Counted from the stretch's first letter, positions 45,240 through 54,095 are shown. The stretch is 64,000 nt of DNA from Pseudaminobacter sp040049255 (GCF_040049255.1 NZ_JBDZDR010000002.1:124001-188000), one strand, 5' to 3'. The notes: generated by a model not told the origin, from the sequence alone. Numbers and translations are program-made.

Positions 45240-46040
45240 TCACCAGGCGGGGCTGTTGTCGAGCCAGGAAAGCGGCGCCCGCTCGACCTCGCCCAGAAGT
45301 TCGACAAGCCGGTCGGCGGCGTAGTCGATGGTCTTGCGCCCCTTCTCGGCGGTGGCCGCCAGGGCGTTGCCGGCCGCGCCGTGCGGGTTCATGTCCTGCA
45401 CCTGCCAGCCGGGCTTGGCGCCGCCGGCAAGCGAGATGTGCTTGAAGTCCCGGGCGAAGGTTTCGGTGACGGTGGCGAAATTCTGCGCCTTGCTCATGTC
45501 GACCAGATCGGGGTACAATTCGAGCATCACCGAGGTTTCCATGTCGCCGGCGTGAATGCCGTGGCGCAGTTCATGCTCGCTGTAGACGCCTTCCGGCATG
45601 CCCTGGCCGAACCAATTGACCGAGAACACCATCATGCCGTGCTTGATGCGCAGCTCGCGCGCCACGATGTCCATGGTGCTGATCTGGCCGCCATGGCTGT
45701 TGAGAAGAACGAGCTTTTTCACCCCGCTGGCGGCCACGCAGTCGCCGATCTCGCACCACATGGCAATCAGCGTCTGGGCCGAGAAGGTCAGCGTGCCGGG
45801 GAAGCGGCCGTGCTCGTTGCTCTTGCCGATCGGCAGCGTGGGCAGAAACAGCGCCTTGCTCGTCTCCGGCAGGCGCTCGATGGTTGCCGCGACGATGCCG
45901 CTGGCGATTGCCGCATCGACCGAAAGCGGCAGGTGAGGGCCGTGTTGCTCGGTCGCGCCAACCGGCAGAACCGCCACGATCTGCTCGCGGTCGAGCCGGG
46001 AAAACTCCTCGCTCGTATAGTCGGACCAATATCTCTTCAA
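45240..46040 (-). CDS. creatininase-family amidohydrolase
   Basis: This 266-residue enzyme of the creatinine amidohydrolase family hydrolyses cyclic or formyl amides with a dinuclear metal centre. Metal ligands are visible in PVGATEQHGPHLPLSVDAA, NSHGGQ and IHAGDMETS. The family includes creatininase and the pyrimidine deformylase ArfB. The start is TTG at 46040, preceded by GGAAGGA; no in-frame ATG gives a better N-terminus, and KRYWSDYTSEEF is a natural opening for the family. It is first in the minus-strand cluster. The substrate is not determined. Confidence 0.84.
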   Translation of the reverse strand: MKRYWSDYTSEEFSRLDREQIVAVLPVGATEQHGPHLPLSVDAAIASGIVAATIERLPETSKALFLPTLPIGKSNEHGRFPGTLTFSAQTLIAMWCEIGDCVAASGVKKLVLLNSHGGQISTMDIVARELRIKHGMMVFSVNWFGQGMPEGVYSEHELRHGIHAGDMETSVMLELYPDLVDMSKAQNFATVTETFARDFKHISLAGGAKPGWQVQDMNPHGAAGNALAATAEKGRKTIDYAADRLVELLGEVERAPLSWLDNSPAW

Positions 46041-46469
46041 GTTACCAATTCCTTCCTCTCGAACGGAGGCGCGCCGCGACGCCAGGTCCGCAAAGGCTGC
46101 TTCCGGAGGGAACTGCGCAAACCATCCGAAAGCGTTGCTGGTTCACCCTCAGGCGAGGGCGGCGAATTTTCTGGAAGGCGGGAATTACCCGGCAAAGGGC
46201 GAACTCGGCCAGCGTGCCGTGACGCGGTTTTCTGCTCGTGCCATCGCTTATCCCCCGATTTCGCCCGTCCCGAACGGCGATATGGGTAATACTACTAAAC
46301 GATCTGACCGATCGGTCAAACTAATTGTTTAAATTCCATGGGAGATATGCAACAAAATTACCGGACCGTTCGAGTCGGGCAGCTTGGCGCGCAAGCGGGC
46401 ATTTTCATGCCACGTTCGATTCTGCAAGGGAGCCGTTGCCGGTCGGTCGAGCATGTTTGTGGAGAGGGC
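46041..46469. other. divergent promoter region of the RutR-type cluster
   Basis: These 429 nt separate the TTG start of the creatininase-family gene from the ATG of the ferredoxin reductase. The centre (46280-46335) is A/T-rich and carries the palindromic operator. A frame open from 46338 into the reductase gene would add an atypical N-terminal extension and is not favoured. I see nothing else coding. Confidence 0.55.
46304..46319. promoter_or_regulatory. RutR-like palindromic operator
   Basis: CTGACCGATCGGTCAA contains the perfect 14-nt palindrome TGACCGATCGGTCA and differs from the E. coli RutR consensus TTGACCANNTGGTCAA at three defined positions (C1, G7 and C10). On the minus strand TTGACC (46319..46314) could serve as a -35 for the hydrolase/transport operon, and on the plus strand CTGACC for the reductase gene, so a bound dimer would block both directions. 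Its location between divergent genes of the RutR-like regulator's own cluster supports the call. Confidence 0.6.
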
Positions 46470-47705
46470 ATGGGCGAGAGGTGCATCATTGTCGGCGCGG
46501 GGCACGCCGGCTCGCAGGCCGCGGTCAGCCTTCGTCAGGAAGGCTATGCGGGCGAGATCGTCCTGATCAACGACGAGACGGACCTTCCCTATCACAAGCC
46601 GCCGCTCTCCAAATCCTATCTCAAATCCCTCGATTCGGGCGGCCTCGTCCTGCGCCCTGAAGCTGTCTATCGCGACAACTGCATCGAGCTGATGCTCGGC
46701 GCCCGCGTCGAGAAGATTAGCCTCGACAACCGCAGGCTCGTGCTTGCCGACGGGCGGGAGCTCGACTGGACGCATCTCATTTTGGCAACGGGCGCGCGGG
46801 CACGGATTCCTGTTCTGCCGGGCGTCGATCTCGATGGCGTCGTCACGCTGCGCAGCATGGAAGACGCGCGCCGCATCCGCGAAATGATGCCGGAAGTTCA
46901 GAGTGTCCTCATCGTCGGCGGCGGCTTCATCGGCATGGAGATGGCTCATAGCTGCCTGGCGCTTGGAAAGGCGACGACGCTGATCGAGGCGGCGCCCCGT
47001 GTGCTGGCGCGCTCGGTGGCGCCGGTCGTTTCCGCTCATGTCGAGAAAAGGAGCCGGGCTGCGGGCATCGACATCTTCACCGGCGTGCAGCTTGCCGGCA
47101 TAGAAGGCCAGGGCGGGCGCGTCGCGGCAGTGCGCACGGCCGATGGCCGCAGGTTCAGGGCCGACATGGTGGTTCTGGGCATCGGTGCGGTTCCCAATGT
47201 CGAGCTCGCCGCGGAGGCCGGCCTTCTGGTCGACAACGGCATCGTCGTTGATGGCCACATGCGCACATCGGTGCCGCAGGTCTGCGCCATCGGCGATTGC
47301 GTCAGCTACGACCATCATCAGTTGGGCCGGCGCGTGCGGCTGGAGTCGGTCCAGAACGCCACCGACCAGGCCAAACATGTCGCGCGCTCCATCCTTGGAC
47401 GATCGGAGCCTTATGCCGAAGTCGCGTGGTTCTGGTCCGATCAGGGCGACATGAAGCTGCAGACGGCAGGTCTCTCGCTCGACGCCAACCATTGCGTGGT
47501 CTCCGGCAATCCGGAGGAAAACGCCTTCTCGGTCTATCATTTTCAAGGCGCGCGCCTGGTGGCCGTCGATTCCATCAACCGTCCGGCCGACCATATGATC
47601 GCGCGGCGGCTGCTGGCGGCGGGGCTGAGCCCGAGCGAGGCGGACATTGCCGCCGGGCCGCAGCATATGAAGCAGCTGGCAAGCGGGAAGGGGATGGCGG
47701 CCTGA
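46470..47705 (+). CDS. NAD(P)H:ferredoxin reductase of the putidaredoxin/rhodocoxin reductase type
   Basis: This 411-residue flavoprotein has the FAD motif IIVGAGHAGSQAAVSL near 6-21, the segment LPYHKPPLSKSYL near residues 42-54 typical of oxygenase-coupled reductases, a second dinucleotide motif VLIVGGGFIGMEMA, and VCAIGDCVSYDHH as the second FAD contact. It transfers electrons from NAD(P)H to a [2Fe-2S] ferredoxin. ATG 46470 has GGAGAGGG upstream. It is divergent from the minus-strand cluster, whose last gene encodes a matching ferredoxin. Confidence 0.9.
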   Translation: MGERCIIVGAGHAGSQAAVSLRQEGYAGEIVLINDETDLPYHKPPLSKSYLKSLDSGGLVLRPEAVYRDNCIELMLGARVEKISLDNRRLVLADGRELDWTHLILATGARARIPVLPGVDLDGVVTLRSMEDARRIREMMPEVQSVLIVGGGFIGMEMAHSCLALGKATTLIEAAPRVLARSVAPVVSAHVEKRSRAAGIDIFTGVQLAGIEGQGGRVAAVRTADGRRFRADMVVLGIGAVPNVELAAEAGLLVDNGIVVDGHMRTSVPQVCAIGDCVSYDHHQLGRRVRLESVQNATDQAKHVARSILGRSEPYAEVAWFWSDQGDMKLQTAGLSLDANHCVVSGNPEENAFSVYHFQGARLVAVDSINRPADHMIARRLLAAGLSPSEADIAAGPQHMKQLASGKGMAA

Positions 47706-47807
47706 GGCCGCCCGGTTTTCATCAAACATAAATTCGGGCCGAGGCAGGTTGGCAACGGAAATTCGCCTCTCGCCCATTCGGAAATTCAGTTCGGGGATCA
47801 GGACAAG

Positions 47808-48806
47808 ATGGTTCACTGTCTCATCATCGGCGCGGCCGGCATGCTCGGCGCGGGGCTCGCCAAGCGCCTCATCGACGACGGCGCGATTGCCGGCAAGGCC
47901 ATGTCGCGGCTGACGCTTTTCGATATCGTGGCCCCGAGCACGCTGCCCGATGGCGGCAAGGTCGCGGTCGAGTTCGAAACCGGCGACATCTCGTCCCCCG
48001 AGACGGCCGAGCGCCTCGTGGCATCGAGGCCCGATGTTATCTTTCACCTCGCGGCCATCGTGTCGGGCGAGGCGGAGCGCGATTTCGACAAGGGCTACCG
48101 CATCAATCTCGACGGCACCCGGCATCTGTTCGACGCGGTGCGCAAGGCGCATGAGACGGACGGCTATTATCCGCGCGTCGTCTTCACCTCGTCGCTGGCC
48201 GTCTTCGGCTCGCCGCTGCCGGATGTGATCGACGACGACTACATCATCACGCCGCGCTCGAGCTACGGCACCCAGAAGGCGATCGGCGAGCTTCTGCTAG
48301 CCGACTACAGCCGGCGCGGCTTCTTCGACGGCATCGGCATTCGCCTGCCCACCATCTGCATCCGCCCCGGCAAGCCCAATGCGGCGGCCTCGGGCTTCTT
48401 TTCCAACATCCTGCGCGAGCCGCTGGCGGGCCTGCCTGCCACGCTGCCGGTGGAGCCGTCCGTGCGGCACTGGTTCGCCAGCCCGCGCGCGGCCATTGGC
48501 TTCATCGCGCACGCCGCGGCGGTGGATGGCGCACTGCTCAAGGAGCGCCGCAACATGACCATGCCCGGCGTTTCGGCGACCGTGGCCGACGAGATCGAGG
48601 CGTTGCGCGCCATCGCGGGCGACGACGCGGTCAAGCTCATCCGTCACGAAATCGACCCCGCGATCGTCGCGATCATCTCGACCTGGCCGAAGGCCTTTGA
48701 GGCAAGCCAGGCCGAAAAGCTCGGCTTCAAGGCCGATCAGTCCTTCGGGGCGATCATCCAGGCCTATCTCGAGGACTACGCGCCCAAGGCGGAGAAGCAG
48801 GTATGA
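47808..48806 (+). CDS. denD: D-erythronate dehydrogenase (SDR/epimerase-like)
   Basis: This 332-residue extended short-chain dehydrogenase has the Rossmann motif IGAAGMLGAGLA, catalytic SSLAVFGSPLP and SYGTQKAIGE with the Y-x3-K pair. DenD oxidises D-erythronate at C2 to 2-oxo-tetronate. The name rests on the gene context with ltnD, otnK, otnC and otnI, the pathway defined for DUF1537 kinases. ATG 47808 follows AGGACAAG, and the gene overlaps ltnD by 4 nt. Confidence 0.88.
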   Translation: MVHCLIIGAAGMLGAGLAKRLIDDGAIAGKAMSRLTLFDIVAPSTLPDGGKVAVEFETGDISSPETAERLVASRPDVIFHLAAIVSGEAERDFDKGYRINLDGTRHLFDAVRKAHETDGYYPRVVFTSSLAVFGSPLPDVIDDDYIITPRSSYGTQKAIGELLLADYSRRGFFDGIGIRLPTICIRPGKPNAAASGFFSNILREPLAGLPATLPVEPSVRHWFASPRAAIGFIAHAAAVDGALLKERRNMTMPGVSATVADEIEALRAIAGDDAVKLIRHEIDPAIVAIISTWPKAFEASQAEKLGFKADQSFGAIIQAYLEDYAPKAEKQV

Positions 48807-49735
48807 GCGCCGAAGCCTCCGCTTTGCCCGGTCGGCATTTCCTGCTCATCGGCCTCGGAGCCATGGGCTACGGCATGGGCCAGTCGCTGCTCCGTCGTGG
48901 TCTGGCCGTCGACGGCTTTGACCTCAATGCCGACGCCCAGAAGCGCTTCCGGGCCGAGGCCGGCCTTGACCGCGACCTCGACCAGGCCAGCGCGGAAGCC
49001 GATGGGGCCATCCTGGTCGTCGTCAACGCGGCTCAGACGGAAGATGCGCTGTTCGGCGCGCGCGGACTGGCCGAGAGGCTGAAGCCGGGCGCGGTCGTGC
49101 TCAGCTGCGCCACCATCGACGCGCAGAAGGCGGCCGAGTTCGAAACCCGCCTTGCCGAGAAGGGCATACTCTATCTGGACGCGCCGATTTCCGGCGGCTC
49201 GGCACGCGCCGCCAAGGGCCAGCTCAGCATCATGGCCTCCGGCACGCCCGATGCCTTCGCGCGCTCACAGCTTGCGCTCGATGCCATGGCCCAGACCGTG
49301 TTCCGCCTGGGCGACCGCGCCGGGCCGGGCTCGGCGATGAAGAGCGTGAACCAACTGCTCGCCGGCATTCACATCGCCGCCGCCGCTGAGGCCTTCGCCT
49401 TCGGCCTCGGGCAAGGGGTGGACGCTGACCAGATCATGCAGGTGATCCCGCATTGCGCCGGCTCGTCCTGGATGTTCGAAAACCGTGGGCCCTACATTGC
49501 CGATGGCGACTACCGGCCGCATTCGGCCGTCGACATCTTCGTCAAGGACCTGGGCATCGTCACCGGCGCGGCGAAGGACTCCTCGCTCGACCTGCCGGTC
49601 GCGCAGGCAGCGCTTGCCCGCTTCCGGGCCGCGTCGGAAGCCGGTCTCGGTCGCGAGGGCGACGTGGCGGTGATCAAGCTCTATGCGGAGACAAGCGGCA
49701 TCAGCCTTCCCGCGAAACGCTACAAGGAGAGCTGA
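48803..49735 (+). CDS. ltnD: L-threonate dehydrogenase (beta-hydroxyacid dehydrogenase family)
   Basis: This 310-residue 3-hydroxyisobutyrate-dehydrogenase-like enzyme has the NAD motif LLIGLGAMGYGM, the substrate-binding DAPISGGSARAAKG and the catalytic lysine segment GSAMKSVNQLLAG. LtnD oxidises L-threonate to 2-oxo-tetronate. It sits between denD and otnK, so both stereoisomeric substrates enter the same route. Confidence 0.9.
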   Translation: MSAEASALPGRHFLLIGLGAMGYGMGQSLLRRGLAVDGFDLNADAQKRFRAEAGLDRDLDQASAEADGAILVVVNAAQTEDALFGARGLAERLKPGAVVLSCATIDAQKAAEFETRLAEKGILYLDAPISGGSARAAKGQLSIMASGTPDAFARSQLALDAMAQTVFRLGDRAGPGSAMKSVNQLLAGIHIAAAAEAFAFGLGQGVDADQIMQVIPHCAGSSWMFENRGPYIADGDYRPHSAVDIFVKDLGIVTGAAKDSSLDLPVAQAALARFRAASEAGLGREGDVAVIKLYAETSGISLPAKRYKES

Positions 49736-49737
49736 TC

Positions 49738-50997
49738 ATGCTGCTCGGCTGTATTGGTGACGATTTCACCGGCTCGTCGGATCTTGCCAACACGCTGGTC
49801 AAGGGCGGCATGGCGACGACGCAATATTGCGGCATTCCGCAGGGCAAGGCCGATGCGGATGTGGAAGCGGGCGTCGTTGCCCTGAAGACGCGCAGCGTGC
49901 CGGTGGAAGAGGCCGTCGCTCAATCGCTGCAGGCGCTGGAGTGGCTGAAGGCGCAGGGCTGCCGCCAGTTCTTCTTCAAATACTGCTCGACCTTCGATTC
50001 CACCAAGGTCGGCAATATCGGCCCCGTGGCCGAGGCGCTCAGCAAGGCGCTTGGAGCAAGCCAGGTCATCGTCTGCCCGGCCTTTCCGGGTGCGGGCCGC
50101 ACCATCTATCAGGGCCATCTCTTCGTCGGCGACCGGCTGCTGAACGATTCGGGCATGGAAGCCCATCCGCTGACCCCGATGACCGACCCCGACATTCGCC
50201 GCTGGCTGCAATATCAGACCGCGCTTTCCGTGGGGCTGGTGGCGTTTTCCGATGTCCGCCGAGGTGCGGAGGCCATCGCCGAGGCGATGCGGCGGCAGGA
50301 TCAGGCAGGCCACAAGCTTCTGGTGGTCGATGCGCTGCAGAACGAAGATCTGTTCGCAATCGGCGAGGCGGCCGCCGACCTGCCGCTGATCACGGGCGGC
50401 TCGGGCGTGGCGCTCGGTCTACCGGAAAACTTCCGCCGCAAGGGGCTGATCGGCAATCGCCAGGTGGCGTGGCAGGGCATCGACGGACCGGGCGCGGTGC
50501 TTTCCGGCTCCTGCTCGCGTGCCACGCGCGGTCAGGTTGCGCACTACCGCGCCAATCATCCGGCCCTCGAAATCGAGGCCGACGCTTTGATGGGCGGCGA
50601 CATGACGGTGGCGAAGGCATCCGCCTGGCTGGCCGAAAACCGCGCCGCCGAGCCGCTGGTGTTTTCCTCCGCCGAGCCGGAAGTGGTCGGCAAGGCGCAG
50701 CAGAAATACGGGCTTGGCGAGCTGGCCCACCGGATCGAAACCTTCTTTGCCGAACTTGCCGCCGAAGCCCGGCGTCATGGCGTCAGGCGCCTGGTGTCGG
50801 CCGGCGGCGAGACCTCCGGCGCGGTCGTGCAGGGGCTTGCCTGCGAGGCGCTGCAGGTCGGCCCCGAGATCGATCCGGGGGTTCCCATGCTGCGCGTTGG
50901 CGGGCAGGATTTCGGCCTGGCGCTGAAGTCGGGTAATTTCGGCGCCGAGGACTTTTTCACCAAGGCGCTGAGGATGCTCAAGGGAGCGGCAGGGTGA
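49738..50997 (+). CDS. otnK: 3-oxo-tetronate kinase (DUF1537 family)
   Basis: This 419-residue four-carbon acid-sugar kinase opens with LLGCIGDDFTGSSDLANTLV, the family's substrate motif, and has the C-terminal ATP-binding half with VSAGGETSGAVVQGL and LRVGGQDFGLALKSGNFG. It phosphorylates 3-oxo-tetronate at O4. ATG 49738 has AAGGAG upstream and lies 2 nt after the ltnD stop; the upstream-open frame is not used. Confidence 0.92.
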   Translation: MLLGCIGDDFTGSSDLANTLVKGGMATTQYCGIPQGKADADVEAGVVALKTRSVPVEEAVAQSLQALEWLKAQGCRQFFFKYCSTFDSTKVGNIGPVAEALSKALGASQVIVCPAFPGAGRTIYQGHLFVGDRLLNDSGMEAHPLTPMTDPDIRRWLQYQTALSVGLVAFSDVRRGAEAIAEAMRRQDQAGHKLLVVDALQNEDLFAIGEAAADLPLITGGSGVALGLPENFRRKGLIGNRQVAWQGIDGPGAVLSGSCSRATRGQVAHYRANHPALEIEADALMGGDMTVAKASAWLAENRAAEPLVFSSAEPEVVGKAQQKYGLGELAHRIETFFAELAAEARRHGVRRLVSAGGETSGAVVQGLACEALQVGPEIDPGVPMLRVGGQDFGLALKSGNFGAEDFFTKALRMLKGAAG

Positions 50998-51644
50998 GCG
51001 AGGAAGCGAAGCTGCGCGAGACGATCTGCCGGATGGCGCGTTCGATCTTCGATCGGGGGCTGACGGGCGGGGCGTCCGGCAACATTTCCGCCCGCCTCTC
51101 CGACGGGCGGCTGCTGGTGACGCCCACCGGCTCCTCCTTCGGCGGTCTCGACCCCGCGCGCCTGTCGCTGATCGACGAGGCCGGCAGGCTGGTCGGCGGC
51201 GATGCCCCGACCAAGGAGATGCCGCTGCACTCCGCCTTCTACGACACGCGCGGCGTCAAGGCCGGCGCCATCGTCCATCTCCACTCCTGCCATTCGGTTG
51301 CGCTGTCCATGCTGCCGGAAACCGATCCGGACAATGTGCTGCCGCCGCTGACGCCCTATTCGATCATGCGGCTCGGCAAGGTGAAGCTGCTGCCGTATTT
51401 CCGGCCGGGCGATGCTGCGATCGGCGACGCGATCCGCGGCCTTGCCGGAAAACGCAGCGCCGTTCTGCTGGCCAATCACGGGCCGGTGGTCGCCGCCAAG
51501 GATCTTGAAGCGGCGGTCTATGCCATGGAAGAGCTGGAGGAGACGGCGCGGCTGGCACTGCTCACGCGCGGCATGAAGCCGAAAATGCTGACGCCCGAAC
51601 AGGTTCGCGATGTCGTGGACCATTTCAACATCGAGTGGGATTGA
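50994..51644 (+). CDS. otnC: 3-oxo-tetronate 4-phosphate decarboxylase (class II aldolase-like)
   Basis: This 216-residue class II aldolase/adducin-family enzyme has GGASGNISARL near 27-37, metal-binding AIVHLHSCHSVALS and LLANHGPVVAAKD. In the pathway it decarboxylates the otnK product to dihydroxyacetone phosphate. The GTG start at 50994 overlaps otnK by 4 nt and is preceded by AGGGAG. Confidence 0.91.
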   Translation: MSEEAKLRETICRMARSIFDRGLTGGASGNISARLSDGRLLVTPTGSSFGGLDPARLSLIDEAGRLVGGDAPTKEMPLHSAFYDTRGVKAGAIVHLHSCHSVALSMLPETDPDNVLPPLTPYSIMRLGKVKLLPYFRPGDAAIGDAIRGLAGKRSAVLLANHGPVVAAKDLEAAVYAMEELEETARLALLTRGMKPKMLTPEQVRDVVDHFNIEWD

Positions 51645-51649
51645 ACATC

Positions 51650-52417
51650 ATGGCCCTTCCGTATTCAGCCAATCTCGGCTTCCTCTGGACCGAGCTTGCG
51701 CTTCCCGACGCGGTGCGCGCGGCGGCCAAGGCCGGCTTCGATGCGGTCGAGTTGCACTGGCCCTATGCCGTCGAGCCATCGTTGCTGAAGCAGGCGTTGG
51801 ACGAGAGCGGCCTGCCGGTTCTCGGGCTGAACACTTCGAAGGGCAATGTCGACGCCGGCGAGTTCGGGCTTTCTGCCCTGCCGGGACGCGAGGAGGACGC
51901 ACGCGCGGCGATCGACCAGGCGCTCGCCTATGCGACCGCGATCGGCGCCACCGCCATTCATGTCATGGCCGGCAAGACCAATGCGCCCGAAGCGCGCGAC
52001 ACCTTCGTCGCCAACCTGCGCTACGCGGCCGACCGGGCCGCGCCGGTCGGCATCACCATTTTGCTGGAGCCGCTCAATCTCCACGACGTGCCGGGTTATT
52101 TCCTGCACGACAACGCCACGGCGGCATCGATCATCGAAGAGGCCGGCCACGACAATATCCGCATCATGTTCGATTGCTACCATGTCGGCCGCTCCGGCAA
52201 ATCCATCCTGGAGGAGTTCGAGGCGCATCGTGAGCTTGTCGGCCACGTGCAGTTCGCTGCCGTGCCGGATCGCGGCGAGCCCGATGCGGGCGAGGTGGAT
52301 TTTGCTACCGTGCTGCCCGAGCTGGCCGCGCGCGGCTATGCCGGGCACTTCGGCGCCGAATACAAGCCGCGCCGCTCGACCGACGAAGGGCTGGGCTGGC
52401 TCGCCGCCTGGCGCTGA
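51650..52417 (+). CDS. otnI: 2-oxo-tetronate isomerase (hydroxypyruvate isomerase-like)
   Basis: This 255-residue TIM-barrel isomerase of the Hyi family has GFDAVELHWPYA, the metal-site segments LLEPLNLHDVPGYFLHD and MFDCYHVGRSG, and AEYKPRRSTDEGLGWL at the end. It converts 2-oxo-tetronate to 3-oxo-tetronate, the kinase substrate. ATG 51650 is preferred over an in-frame GTG at 51635 that would overlap otnC. It completes the erythronate/threonate pathway. Confidence 0.9.
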   Translation: MALPYSANLGFLWTELALPDAVRAAAKAGFDAVELHWPYAVEPSLLKQALDESGLPVLGLNTSKGNVDAGEFGLSALPGREEDARAAIDQALAYATAIGATAIHVMAGKTNAPEARDTFVANLRYAADRAAPVGITILLEPLNLHDVPGYFLHDNATAASIIEEAGHDNIRIMFDCYHVGRSGKSILEEFEAHRELVGHVQFAAVPDRGEPDAGEVDFATVLPELAARGYAGHFGAEYKPRRSTDEGLGWLAAWR

Positions 52418-52445
52418 ATTCAATCCTTATCTCCGGAGGCCTGCC

Positions 52446-52856
52446 ATGACCGATCGCGTTTCGAACCTCGACCATCTCGTGCCGGAAACCATGCCGGCGC
52501 CCTTCGCCGCCTACAGCCATGGCGTGGTGGTTCGGACCGGATCGGACATGGTCTTCTGTTCCGGCCAACTCGGCATCGGGCCCGATGCGCATGTGCCCGA
52601 GGATGCCGCCGCCCAGGCCGAGCTCTGCTTCGAGAATGTGCGCTCGATCCTCACCGCCTGCGGCATGAGCCTTGCCGACGTCGTGCGCATCAATGCGTTC
52701 GTCACAGATCGCGCCCATATGCGGCCCTACATGAACGTCCGCGACCGGCTCTTCCCGCAGCCGGCGCCGGCCTCGACGCTGATGATCGTGTCGGGCTTCA
52801 CGCGCGAGGAATTCAAGGTCGAGGTCGAAGTCGTCGCCGCGCGCGCGAACCGCTGA
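52446..52856 (+). CDS. RidA/YjgF-family protein
   Basis: This 136-residue Rid-family protein has YSHGVVVRTGSDMVFCSGQLGIGPD, GMSLADVVRINAFVTDRAHM and a terminal KVEVEVVAAR, with one-residue-type deviations from canonical RidA at the C-terminal ExE-A region. RidA hydrolyses reactive enamines/imines; several subfamilies assist amide or pyrimidine degradation (RutC is one). GGAGG precedes the ATG 28 nt after otnI, so co-transcription is likely. Whether it serves the tetronate route or the N-compound cluster is open. Confidence 0.85.
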   Translation: MTDRVSNLDHLVPETMPAPFAAYSHGVVVRTGSDMVFCSGQLGIGPDAHVPEDAAAQAELCFENVRSILTACGMSLADVVRINAFVTDRAHMRPYMNVRDRLFPQPAPASTLMIVSGFTREEFKVEVEVVAARANR

Positions 52857-52874
52857 TGGTGGCGTGAGGCGTGG

Positions 52875-54095
52875 TCAGCTGCCGGCGGCGCGGCGCCGCT
52901 CGGCAAAAGCCGCCGGCGCAATGACAGTGGGCCGCCCCGACAGCCCGCCGCGATAGAGCGCGGCAATCAGGTCGGATTGGGTGACGATGCCAACCAGCTT
53001 ACGATCGGCATCGACCACCGGAAGATGGTGCAGGCCTGCGTCGGCCATGGCCGGGACGAGCGTTGCAACCGGCGTTTCGGGAGCCGCTGTCCGAACCGGG
53101 CTGCTCATGATCTCGCCCACCGTCCGTTTCAGGCTGCGTCTGGGCTTCACGGCGTGACGCAGGCGCCGGCCGAGCCCGAAATGCAACTCGCCATGCGGCC
53201 CCCAGGCGGCGCTTTCCATGAAGTCGGTCTGGGTGACGATGCCGACAATGCCGCGATCTTCTCCCACGACCGGCAAGGCCTTGATGTGATGCTCGCAAAG
53301 CAGCGTCCAGGCCTCGTGCAGCGAGGCCTGCGGCGACACCGTTGCCACGTCCTGCGACATGATGTCGGCACAGCGGATTTCGCCGAAACGGCGGTGGTAG
53401 GCCTGCATCTCCACCTCGTGCAGCAGCGAGTCGAGATCGCCGGTGCTGACGTCCAGTATCTCATCCCGGCGCTCGAGCGCGGCTTCGAGGTCGGCGGTGG
53501 TGAAGCCCACGCGCTCGGTCGGCAATGGGTCGGTGGTCTTGTGCGGATTTGCGGCAGGCACGGGCGCAAGATGCGGGTAGCGCCGGCCGGTGAGATTGTT
53601 GAATGCGAGCGCCGCGGAGAGCAGCAAGAGCGAGTTGACGCCCACCGGCCACACGGCGAAGCTGAAACCAGCCGCATGAACCGTGGGGCCGCCCAGAACC
53701 GCGGTCAGCGCCACGGCCCCGCTTGGCGGATGCACGCAGCGCGCCGCCAGCATTGCGCCGATCGAGAGGGAGACGGCGAGCGCCGATGCAATCAGCAAAT
53801 CGTCGATCCACAGCGCACAACTGATGCCGATCAGGGCGGCAATCGTGTTTCCGCCGATGATCGACCAGGGCTGCGCCAGCGGGCTCGACGGCACGGCAAA
53901 AAGCAGCACGGCCGACGCGCCCATCGGCGCGATGAGTAGGGGCGAGGCCGTGCTTGTCCCAAGCGCCGCCTTGGTGATGAGGCCGGTGAGGAAAATTCCG
54001 ATCAGCGCACCGCAGCAGATGCGCAGGCGCTCGACATGGCCGACGGGCGGCAGGGCTGGCAGCAGCCGTTTGAGAGTGGGCAGTAAGTTTCGCAT
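52875..54095 (-). CDS. HPP-family membrane protein with two C-terminal CBS domains
   Basis: This 406-residue protein has an N-terminal HPP domain of four to five TM helices (motif ARCVHPPSGAVAL near 122-134) and, after a ~80-residue linker, two CBS domains (around IMSQDVATVSPQ and IMSSPVRTAAPE). HPP proteins are linked to nitrite or other anion transport; the CBS pair probably senses adenylates. It is divergent from the chemoreceptor gene. Confidence 0.88.
   Translation of the reverse strand: MRNLLPTLKRLLPALPPVGHVERLRICCGALIGIFLTGLITKAALGTSTASPLLIAPMGASAVLLFAVPSSPLAQPWSIIGGNTIAALIGISCALWIDDLLIASALAVSLSIGAMLAARCVHPPSGAVALTAVLGGPTVHAAGFSFAVWPVGVNSLLLLSAALAFNNLTGRRYPHLAPVPAANPHKTTDPLPTERVGFTTADLEAALERRDEILDVSTGDLDSLLHEVEMQAYHRRFGEIRCADIMSQDVATVSPQASLHEAWTLLCEHHIKALPVVGEDRGIVGIVTQTDFMESAAWGPHGELHFGLGRRLRHAVKPRRSLKRTVGEIMSSPVRTAAPETPVATLVPAMADAGLHHLPVVDADRKLVGIVTQSDLIAALYRGGLSGRPTVIAPAAFAERRRAAGS

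Noticed and set aside
46329..48152. 607-residue minus-strand frame
   Set aside because: Antisense to the ferredoxin reductase and denD, which have clear motifs; His/Arg/Asp-rich shadow composition.
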